A stretch of DNA of 64,000 nt from an uncultured Lentisphaeraceae bacterium (GTDB lineage Bacteria; Verrucomicrobiota; Kiritimatiellia; RFP12; DVOR01), in the NCBI GenBank assembly GCA_949289005.1, contig CASEMQ010000070.1, positions 180,341 through 244,340 of the forward strand. Reading direction: 5' to 3'. A program made the position numbers and the translations under genes. Under the pieces are notes generated by a model, which did no database searches, was not told the DNA's origin, and worked only from the letters and a program-made list of their open reading frames with translations. Below are positions 33,164 to 40,497 of this stretch, in pieces (position 1 is the stretch's first letter; each line of letters starts with the position of its first letter).

Positions 33164-35024
33164 ACGTCGCCCCATTCGCGTCTTGCCCGAAAACGTGGCG
33201 AACCAGATCGCCGCGGGCGAGGTGGTCGAACGCCCCGCCTCCGTGGTCAAGGAATTGGTGGAAAACGCGCTTGACGCCGGCGCTACGCGCATCGAAATCA
33301 CCGTCGAAGGCGGCGGCGCCAAGGGCATCGAGGTGGCCGACAACGGCTGCGGCATGGATCGCGAAGACGCGCTGGCCAGCCTAGAGCGCCAGGCCACCAG
33401 CAAAATCGCCACCGCCGACGACATCACGCGCATCGCCACATTCGGCTTCCGCGGCGAGGCCATCCCCTCCATCGCCAGCGTCTCGCGCTTCGCCCTGCTC
33501 ACCCGGCCGCGCGGGCAAGACGCCGCCACCTCGCTCACCGTCGTGGGTGGCGCCGTGGAATGGGTGGGCGAGGCCGCGCGCCCCCTCGGCACCACCGTCT
33601 CCGTGCGCGACCTCTTCTTCAACGTCCCCGCCCGACGCAAGTTCCTCCGCGCCGCCGCCACCGAACTCAACCGCATCCGCCAGACCCTCACCGCCATCGC
33701 CCTCGCCAACCCCGCTATCGCCTTCCGCCTCCGCGCCGACGCGCGCGACCTCTTCGCCCTCCCCGCCGGCGACACCGTGGCCGACCGCGTGCGTACCCTC
33801 CTCGGCGAGGCCCTCGCCGACGCACTCCTGCCCATCCACCACACCGAGGGCGACATCACCCTAAGCGGCTTTCTCTCCAAGCCCGACTTCACCGGTGCCG
33901 GCGCCCCCGAGCAATACGTCTTCGTCAACCGCCGCCCCGCCACCGCCGCCCAAATCCAATACGCCCTCCGCGAAGCCTGGCCCATCCGCGACCGCCGCCC
34001 CTCCGTCATCCTCTTCATCGACCTTCCCCCCGAGGAGGTCGACGTCAATGTCCACCCCGCCAAACGCGAAGTGCGCTTCCGCCACGGCGACCGCGTCATC
34101 CGCGCCGTGCAGGCCGCCGTCACCCTGGCGCTCGACGCCCGCGTCACGCCCGCGCCCGAACCCCACGCCGCGCCTCCCGTCGCGCCGCCTCCGCGCGACA
34201 TTCGCCCCACGGCCGTGCCCGAGGCCGCGACCGTGCCGCCCCTCTCGCCCATCGCCCCCCTGCCCACGCCGCAAATGCCCAGGCCGCGCCAGGGCGACCT
34301 CCCCTGCCCGCGCCCCGCGACCGTCGCGCCCTACCCCGTCCTCCGCGACCCGCCCGTCGTGACGCCCCCACCCACCGACCCCGCCACCCCCGCCACGCCT
34401 CCCGCGCCGCAACCCGAAGCCCAAACCCTGCCTGCGGGCGAGACGCTCCCGTGGCGTTGGCTCCGCGTTGCCGACATCCTCGAACCCGGCTATTGGCTCG
34501 TCGTCACCGACCGCGGCTACGTCACGGTCGATGCCAAGGCCGCCATCGAACGCATCTTCTACGAACGCCTCGCCGCCTCGGCGGGAACCGTCCCCACCCA
34601 ACCCCTCCTCATCCCCGAGACCCTCCGCCTGCCGCACGCCGATGCCGCGCGCGTCACCCGTTTCCTCCCAGAACTCACCGCCGCCGGCTTCGGCGTCAGC
34701 GCGCTCGACCACGACACCTTCCTCATCGACGCCCTCCCCATCGCCCTCGCCGAACTCCCCCCAAAAGAGACCCTCGCCCTCCTCGCCGCGGAGCTGGACC
34801 AGCCTGGCCCCAAGAAAGGCCTTGACGCCTGGCGCCGCGAAGTCGTCGCCCGCGCCGCCGCCCAAGCCGCCGGCCGCGCCTTCCGCATCACCTCCAAGGA
34901 AGCCGTGGCCACCCTCATGGCCCAGCTCGCCCGTTGCGCCATGCCCTACGCCACCCCTCGCGGCCGCCCCGTCATGATCCTCACCACCTACCACGAGCTC
35001 GACCGCCGCTTCCGCCGCACCTGA
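33156..35024 (+). CDS. mutL: DNA mismatch repair protein MutL, endonuclease motif absent
   Basis: A 622-residue GHKL ATPase; ATG 33156 overlaps dxs by eight bases and starts directly on the family N-terminus (IRVLPENVANQIAAGEVVERP). ATPase motifs are intact: ENALDAGA, DNGCGM and TFGFRGEAIPSI. A Pro-rich linker of about 110 residues precedes the dimerisation domain. The metal endonuclease motif DQHA-x2-E of most MutL proteins reads DAKAAIER here (about residue 459), and the CPHGRP motif reads TPRGRP (about 601). It thus resembles MutL types that need a separate nuclease such as MutH. Confidence 0.93.
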   Translation: MAERRPIRVLPENVANQIAAGEVVERPASVVKELVENALDAGATRIEITVEGGGAKGIEVADNGCGMDREDALASLERQATSKIATADDITRIATFGFRGEAIPSIASVSRFALLTRPRGQDAATSLTVVGGAVEWVGEAARPLGTTVSVRDLFFNVPARRKFLRAAATELNRIRQTLTAIALANPAIAFRLRADARDLFALPAGDTVADRVRTLLGEALADALLPIHHTEGDITLSGFLSKPDFTGAGAPEQYVFVNRRPATAAQIQYALREAWPIRDRRPSVILFIDLPPEEVDVNVHPAKREVRFRHGDRVIRAVQAAVTLALDARVTPAPEPHAAPPVAPPPRDIRPTAVPEAATVPPLSPIAPLPTPQMPRPRQGDLPCPRPATVAPYPVLRDPPVVTPPPTDPATPATPPAPQPEAQTLPAGETLPWRWLRVADILEPGYWLVVTDRGYVTVDAKAAIERIFYERLAASAGTVPTQPLLIPETLRLPHADAARVTRFLPELTAAGFGVSALDHDTFLIDALPIALAELPPKETLALLAAELDQPGPKKGLDAWRREVVARAAAQAAGRAFRITSKEAVATLMAQLARCAMPYATPRGRPVMILTTYHELDRRFRRT

Positions 35025-35050
35025 CCCCTCGACAAGTACTCTGCAAAAAA

Positions 35051-35100
35051 TGGACAGTAAACGGAACGCCTGACAATCGGGCGACCGTTCAATACTGTCC
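35051..35100. repeat. Inverted repeat, ACAG-type family member
   Basis: GGACAGTA-AACGG at the left pairs with the complement of CCGTT-CAATACTGTCC at the right, with a three-base bulge. The left half resembles the dispersed ACAG-type repeats elsewhere in the window. Confidence 0.55.
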
Positions 35101-35119
35101 AAGAAAAGTTTACTCCGAA

Positions 35120-35269
35120 GAAACCGTAGCTTGCACAGATTGTTGCGGATTTTTGGCGGGCTACAGCCCGCACCACTCTTTGTGCCCTTTGTAATCTCCA
35201 ACAATCCTGGCAGTCCTACGTACGCCTGCATGCCCCCAATCTACAAAAATCTGTGCAATCTACGGCTTC
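35120..35269. repeat. Long inverted repeat with 26-base arms
   Basis: The left arm (35120-35145) and the reverse complement of the right arm (35244-35269) agree at 23 of 26 positions; both contain TTGCACAGATT. The arms enclose 98 bases without an open frame. This could be a miniature inverted-repeat element or the remnant of one. Confidence 0.6.
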
Positions 35270-35351
35270 CTTCGTGCCCTGAAGCGTGTGTACTTTCCCG
35301 GACACTGTTGCCAAACCTCCACTCCACCAAACTTCCAAGCTTCCAATATGC

Positions 35352-35357
35352 TATCCT
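35352..35357 (+). promoter_or_regulatory. Extended -10 of the structured RNA at 35364
   Basis: TGC-TATCCT lies immediately before the conserved ATGG-CACG segment. The same 13-base string (TGCTATCCTATGG) occurs on the minus strand at 52134-52122 before the second copy of the RNA. The -35 here is poor. Confidence 0.55.
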
Positions 35358-35360
35358 ATG

Positions 35361-35526
35361 GGCACGTCGCGGGAGAGTCGCGACACCTTTTGCGCTTTGC
35401 GCAAACAAGTTGCCTACTGAAAATTAGGACCTTTCATGAACTGGCAACGTGTTTGGCGAGGTGCGCCGTATCGGCGCACTCTCTTTTCACGTAGCAGTTC
35501 AGGGCCGTCCTAAGCCTTCAGTAGAT
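35361..35526 (+). ncRNA. Candidate structured RNA, copy 1 (upstream of the type ISP gene)
   Basis: Three consecutive hairpins. P1: 35366-35371 pairs with 35379-35384, loop GGAGAGT. P2: 35389-35395 pairs with 35399-35405, loop TTT. P3 is a long nested hairpin: TACTGAA/TTCAGTA (35415-35421, 35517-35523), TTAGGAC/GTCCTAA (35424-35430, 35507-35513), TGAACTG/CAGTTCA (35437-35443, 35495-35501), ACGTG/CACGT, and GTGCGCC/GGCGCAC at the tip (35461-35479). Copy 2 at 51960-52121 has the same plan with compensatory changes. The start codon of the restriction-modification gene lies 66 bases beyond P3, so this may be a leader or an independent RNA. It matches no class I know. Confidence 0.55.
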
Positions 35527-35589
35527 ACGTGATTGGAAGTGCGCTCTTTTTGTGCCGATGGCCAAGGGGGCGCGAACGAGGCCGAAGGC

Positions 35590-38500
35590 ATGGAACAGAA
35601 CAAGCAGGTGTCCCTGGACGAGGTGTTGGCGCGTTTCCGCGAGGAGGCGCAGGGAAACAAAGCTGCGTTAGGGACGCGGTTTGAGTGGTTGGTGCGGCAA
35701 ATCCTGACGCGGCTGCCGCTCTATCGCGACCATTTCCGTCGCGTGTGGCTGTGGTCGGACTTGGGACAGGGGCACGACACGGGAATCGACTTGGTGGCGG
35801 AGGATTGCGAGGGGAAGCTCTGCGGCATCCAGGCCAAGTGCTATGAGGATGGCCACGTCGTCTCCAAGCCCGATATCGATACCTTCCTGGCGAAGTTGGG
35901 GGACTACATCCAAATCAACGGCCGGCCCCGCGCCTTCTCCAGTGGCCTCATCTTCGCCTCCACCGATGCGTGGGGCAAGCACGCCGACGAGTCGCTCGCC
36001 AATCGCCCCATTCCCGTGCAGGTGATGACGCTGTCGCGGTTGCGCGCGCTCGAGGCCGACTGGGCGGCCCTCGCGGGCTACGTCGAGGCGCCCGCCGTTG
36101 CCCCCAAGGCGTTGCGCGACTATCAGGTCGAGGCGCTCGCCGCCGCGGCCGCGCACTACGCCACCCACGACCGCGGCAAACTCATCATGGCCTGCGGCAC
36201 CGGCAAGACCTTCACGTCGCTGCGGCTCGTGGAGCAGGAGACCGGCGGGCGGGGACTCGTCCTCTTCCTGGTTCCCTCCATCGCGCTCCTCAACCAGACG
36301 CTCGTTACCTGGAGCGACGACGCGGCCTGCGCGCTCCACGCCATCTGCGTCTGCTCCGACGTCAAGGCCAACCAGCGCGCCAAGCGCGAGGAGGACGTCC
36401 CGGACGAGGATCCGAATGCCCTCGCCCTGCCACCCACCACCCGGCCCGACACCCTTGCCGACCGCATCCGCCACTTCCGCGACGCCTTCCCGAACGACCT
36501 CACCGTCGTCTTCTCCACCTATCAATCCATCGAGACAGTCATGGCGGCGCAGGAACGCCTCGGCCGCGAGGAGTATGCCTTCGACTTCGCCGTCTGCGAC
36601 GAGGCGCACCGCACCACCGGCACCATCGCCAAGGAAGAGGACGAGCCCGCCTTCACCCTCATCCACAACGACGCCAACCTCCTCGTCCGCAAGCGCCTCT
36701 ACATGACCGCCACCCCGCGCCTCTACTCCTCCGAGAGCAAGGCCCGCGCCAAGGAACAATCCATCGAACTCTGCTCGATGGACGACCGCGCCCTCTACGG
36801 CGACGAGATTTACCACATCGGCTTCGGCACCGCCGTGGAGAAGGGCTTCCTGGCCGACTACAAGGTGCTCGTCCTCACCCTCCCCGAATGCGCCCTGCTC
36901 GAGGATTCCCCCTACGAGCGGCTGACCGACAACGAGCGCAAGGCCCTCGAGAGCCGCAACGACGATGGCCGCACCACCGCCGTCAAACTCCTCGGCTGCA
37001 TCAACGCCCTCGGCAAGCGGCTCGTGGACTCCCCGCTCCTCACCGAGGCCGACCGCGCCCCCGCCCGCCGCGCCGTCGCCTTCTGCCGCACCATCAAGAC
37101 CTCCCGGGCCACCACCAAACTCTTCGAGTCCTTCGCCGCCGACCCGCGCTTCAACGCGCCCCTGCGCGTCGAGGCCCGCCACGTCGACGGCACCATGTCC
37201 GCTCTCGCGCGCAACAACGCCCTCGCCTGGCTCAAGGCCGATGGCGACCCCGCCGCCTGCCACCTCCTCGCCAACGTCCGCTGCCTCTCCGAAGGCGTGG
37301 ACGTCCCCTCCCTCGACGCCGTCCTCTTCCTCTCCAAGCGCAACTCGCAGATTGACGTCGTCCAATCCGTCGGCCGCGTCATGCGCGTTGCCCCCGGCAA
37401 ACGCTACGGCTACATCATCATCCCCGTCGTCATCCCCAACGGCGCCAACCCCGAGACGGAACTCGCCAACTCCGACACCTTCGGCGTCGTCTGGACCGTC
37501 CTCAACGCCCTCCGCGCCCACGACGACCGCTTCGAGGCCACCATCAACCAACTCCGCTTCAATGCCTCCCAGCCCAGCGCCCTCGCCACCCTCCCCACCA
37601 TCACCTTCTCCAACGGCCTCGACGACCCCGGCGTCGGCAGCCTCCCCCTCGGCGAACCCACCGCCATCCAAGAGACCTTCGACCTCCGCTTCCCCGAGAA
37701 GATGGAGCAGTATCGCACCCTCCTTTACGGCCGCCTCGTCGAGAAATGCGGCGACCGCGCCTACTTCGAGCGCTGGGCCAAGGACGTCGCCGAGATCGCC
37801 AAACGCCACGAAAACCGCCTCAAGGAACTCTGCGCGACCGACCCCCGCGCCCGCGACACCTTCAACCGCTACTACGCCCTCCTCCAAACCGCCGTTTACG
37901 CCACCCTCACCGAAGACGACGCACGCGTCATGCTCGCCCAGCAACGCATCACCGCCCCCATCTTCGACGCTCTCTTCGGCGACAACACCTTCACCGCCCA
38001 CAACCCCGTCTCCCAAGCCCTCGACCACGCCACCGACCTCCTCGCCGCCCTCGACTCCGCCGACGACCGCAAGACCCTCGACCGCTTCTACGAATCCGTC
38101 CGCCTCCGCGTCAAAGGCATCGACACCGCCGACGGCAAACTTGAGGTCATCCGCACCCTCTACGACACCTTCTTCGCCGCCGCCTTCAAGACCACCGCCG
38201 AAAAACTCGGCATCGTCTTCACCCCCATCGAGGTCGTCGACTTCATCCTCCGCTCCGCCGACGGCGCCCTCCAAACGTACTTCGGCAAACGCCTCTCCGA
38301 CAAAGGTGTCCACATCCTCGACCCCTTCACCGGCACCGGCACCTTCATCGCCCGCCTCCTCCAAAAAGACCTCGGCCTCATCCGCGACGACGACCTCTAC
38401 CGCAAGTACACCACCGAACTCCACGCCAACGAAATCGTCCTCCTCTCCTACTACATCGCCGCCGTCAACATCGAAAACGTCTTCCACGACCGCTCCGACC

Positions 38501-40407
38501 GCAAGGAAAAGTACGCCCCCTTCCCCGGCATCGTCCTCGGCGACACCTTCCGAATGCGCCAAGTCAAACCCAACGACCTCCTCGACGACGGCGCCTTCCA
38601 CGAAAACTCCGAACGCCTCCTCACCCAAAACAACGCCCCCATCTCCGTCATCGTCGGTAACCCACCTTACTCCATCGGTGCCAAAAGCGACACAGCCAAT
38701 CGCACAACCGCGAACGAAGCCCATCCATGGCTCAATGAGCGTATTGCACAGACCTATGCGGGCGACAATGCAACGTCCTCGAGTTTGCGTTCGCTCTACG
38801 ATGCCTATATAAAGGCTTTCCGTTGGGCCTCCGATGTCATCGAGAACGAACGTGGAGGTCTCCTCTGTTTCGTTACCAACGGCGGTTGGCTCGACTCCAA
38901 TGCAGGCGCTGGCTTCCGCAAGTGCATCGTCCAAGAGTTCGACGAAATCTACTGCTACAACCTCCGAGGGAACTGCAATACCTCCGGCGATGTCCGTAAG
39001 CGCGAAGGAGGAGGTATCTTCGGAGAAGGCTCCCGCACGCCCATCACCATCCTCCTCCTCGTCCGCCTCCCCGAAGGCCAACACCACGGTAACGCGACCA
39101 TCCACTACCGCGACATCGGCGACTACCTCTCCCGCGACGACAAACTCCACATCCTCGACCTCAACCACTCCTTCTTCAACCCCACCTGGGAAGAAACCTC
39201 CACCATCCTCACCCCCAACGAGCACGGCGACTGGATCAACCAACGCAACGACGCCTTCGTCGCCCTCACCCCCCTCGCCCCCGAAAAGAAATTCATCGAC
39301 TCTGCCCCAAGTTTCTTCACAACCTATTCGCTTGGCTTGACGACCAATCGAGACGACTGGTGTTACTGTTTCTCTAACGCACAGCTAATCACCCAAATGA
39401 CGCGGTGCACGGAAACCTATTTAGAGCAACTAGCCCAACAACAACGCCACGATGATGAGTCCTGTATCCACTGGACGCGCGCATTGCGCAACCAGTTCGA
39501 TAGACAGAAGTTGCCTCCTCCTTCCATGAAGTGTGCGGAGTTTGTGCGCCCGGTGTTATATCGTCCATTCCAAAAGGAACATGGCTATATGCATCGATTC
39601 TGGAATGAGGATATTAGGCTTCTCCCTTCCCTCTTCCCGACAGGGAAACGCGGCGAGAACGTAGTGATTGCGATGAATGGGATTGGAATGGACAAGGCTT
39701 TTGGGTGCCTCATCACGGACATCACACCAGACCTCCAACTTATGCCGAATGGTCAGTGTTTCCCATTATATTGGTACGAGGAGGTGGATGGCGACCTTTA
39801 CATTGGGCCAAAACTGGTGCGGCACGATGGGGTGAGCGATTGGATTGCGAAAGAGGCGCGGAAGGCGTATGGGACGCAGGTCGAGAAGGAAGCCATCTTC
39901 TATTATGTCTATGGTTACCTGCACAAGCAGGACTATCGGGAGACCTTCGCGGCGGACCTGAAGAAGAGTTTGCCACGGATTCCGTTGGTGGAGCGGTACG
40001 AGGACTTCCGCACGATTTCCGAGATCGGGCGGGCACTGGCGCAACTCCACCTGAACTACGAGACGCTTGAGTCCTATCCGCTGGAGGAGGTCGGGGACTT
40101 CGCCGACATGCGGGTAACCAAAATGCGCTTCGGCGGGAAAGGCGGGAAGGACCGCACGCGGCTTGTCGTCAACGGCACGCTGACCTTGGCGGGCATCCCG
40201 CCCGAGGCCTTCGACTACGTGGTGAACGGGCGCAGTCCTTTGGAGTGGGCGGTGGATCGCTACCAAGTGCGCACGGACAAGGCGAGCGGCATCGTGAACG
40301 ACCCGAACCTCTGGGCGCCGGAGAACCCGCGCTACATCCCCGACCTCTGCAAGCGGTTGGTGACGCTTTCGCTGGAGAGCCTCCGCCTCATCGCCCGGCT
40401 TCCTTGA
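35590..40407 (+). CDS. Type ISP single-chain restriction-modification enzyme
   Basis: A 1605-residue protein; ATG 35590 is preferred over TTG 35533, though the latter is possible. Domains in order: Mrr-like PD-(D/E)xK nuclease (residues 25-190, GIDLVAEDCEGKLCGIQAK); SF2 helicase/translocase with Walker A ACGTGKT (about 202), DEAH (about 336), TATPR, and motif VI QSVGRVMR (about 593); a coupler; an N6-adenine methyltransferase with motif I DPFTGTGTF (about 911) and motif IV NPPY (about 1023); and a C-terminal target-recognition region. This is the LlaGI/LlaBIII architecture and length. One polypeptide methylates one strand, translocates and cleaves. The stretches around residues 1030-1140 and 1236-1400 are visibly less GC-rich, consistent with exchange of the recognition domain. 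Confidence 0.92.
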   Translation: MEQNKQVSLDEVLARFREEAQGNKAALGTRFEWLVRQILTRLPLYRDHFRRVWLWSDLGQGHDTGIDLVAEDCEGKLCGIQAKCYEDGHVVSKPDIDTFLAKLGDYIQINGRPRAFSSGLIFASTDAWGKHADESLANRPIPVQVMTLSRLRALEADWAALAGYVEAPAVAPKALRDYQVEALAAAAAHYATHDRGKLIMACGTGKTFTSLRLVEQETGGRGLVLFLVPSIALLNQTLVTWSDDAACALHAICVCSDVKANQRAKREEDVPDEDPNALALPPTTRPDTLADRIRHFRDAFPNDLTVVFSTYQSIETVMAAQERLGREEYAFDFAVCDEAHRTTGTIAKEEDEPAFTLIHNDANLLVRKRLYMTATPRLYSSESKARAKEQSIELCSMDDRALYGDEIYHIGFGTAVEKGFLADYKVLVLTLPECALLEDSPYERLTDNERKALESRNDDGRTTAVKLLGCINALGKRLVDSPLLTEADRAPARRAVAFCRTIKTSRATTKLFESFAADPRFNAPLRVEARHVDGTMSALARNNALAWLKADGDPAACHLLANVRCLSEGVDVPSLDAVLFLSKRNSQIDVVQSVGRVMRVAPGKRYGYIIIPVVIPNGANPETELANSDTFGVVWTVLNALRAHDDRFEATINQLRFNASQPSALATLPTITFSNGLDDPGVGSLPLGEPTAIQETFDLRFPEKMEQYRTLLYGRLVEKCGDRAYFERWAKDVAEIAKRHENRLKELCATDPRARDTFNRYYALLQTAVYATLTEDDARVMLAQQRITAPIFDALFGDNTFTAHNPVSQALDHATDLLAALDSADDRKTLDRFYESVRLRVKGIDTADGKLEVIRTLYDTFFAAAFKTTAEKLGIVFTPIEVVDFILRSADGALQTYFGKRLSDKGVHILDPFTGTGTFIARLLQKDLGLIRDDDLYRKYTTELHANEIVLLSYYIAAVNIENVFHDRSDRKEKYAPFPGIVLGDTFRMRQVKPNDLLDDGAFHENSERLLTQNNAPISVIVGNPPYSIGAKSDTANRTTANEAHPWLNERIAQTYAGDNATSSSLRSLYDAYIKAFRWASDVIENERGGLLCFVTNGGWLDSNAGAGFRKCIVQEFDEIYCYNLRGNCNTSGDVRKREGGGIFGEGSRTPITILLLVRLPEGQHHGNATIHYRDIGDYLSRDDKLHILDLNHSFFNPTWEETSTILTPNEHGDWINQRNDAFVALTPLAPEKKFIDSAPSFFTTYSLGLTTNRDDWCYCFSNAQLITQMTRCTETYLEQLAQQQRHDDESCIHWTRALRNQFDRQKLPPPSMKCAEFVRPVLYRPFQKEHGYMHRFWNEDIRLLPSLFPTGKRGENVVIAMNGIGMDKAFGCLITDITPDLQLMPNGQCFPLYWYEEVDGDLYIGPKLVRHDGVSDWIAKEARKAYGTQVEKEAIFYYVYGYLHKQDYRETFAADLKKSLPRIPLVERYEDFRTISEIGRALAQLHLNYETLESYPLEEVGDFADMRVTKMRFGGKGGKDRTRLVVNGTLTLAGIPPEAFDYVVNGRSPLEWAVDRYQVRTDKASGIVNDPNLWAPENPRYIPDLCKRLVTLSLESLRLIARLP

Positions 40408-40442
40408 ATCGAACAGCCGGAAAGACTTGAGGGAAACGCCCC

Positions 40443-40497
40443 GCCGGGCGCCCCGAATGGGGCGCCCGGCTCACTGTTTTCTGCTCACTGTTCCCTT
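40443..40497. terminator. Convergent-gene hairpin with ACAG-type repeat
   Basis: A perfect 12-bp stem (40443-40454 with 40459-40470) with a GAAT loop sits between the convergent restriction-modification and recQ genes. It is joined to two copies of the ACAG-GA unit read on the minus strand. The T tail is weak, so terminator function is likely but not certain. Confidence 0.55.

Larger units (their letters stand above)
35025..35340. other. Gene-free interval with large inverted repeats
   Basis: No gene is supported. It contains two inverted repeats (35051-35100 and 35120-35269), a GCGGGC/GCCCGC hairpin with a TACA loop (35157-35172), and A/T-richer composition than the flanking genes. It lies between mutL and the restriction-modification gene and looks like accumulated mobile or regulatory debris. 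Confidence 0.5.

Noticed and set aside
35358..35420. Short peptide gene starting at the conserved ATGG (20 codons in copy 1, long open frame in copy 2)
   Set aside because: The ATG directly abuts the -10 element and would lie upstream of the transcription start. The paired changes in the first stem fit RNA structure better than conserved coding.
35415..35523. Integron attC site
   Set aside because: The long imperfect hairpin, and a GTCTAAC at 51970-51976 in the second copy, recall attC. The opposite core site GTTRRRY is missing in both, no integrase is nearby, and a conserved promoter and two extra hairpins lie in front.
35668..39243. Open frame of 1191 codons on the minus strand opposite the type ISP enzyme
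   Set aside because: Acidic, Gly/Val/Glu-rich repetitive product with no recognisable motif; it ends where the composition of the sense gene changes. Antisense shadow.
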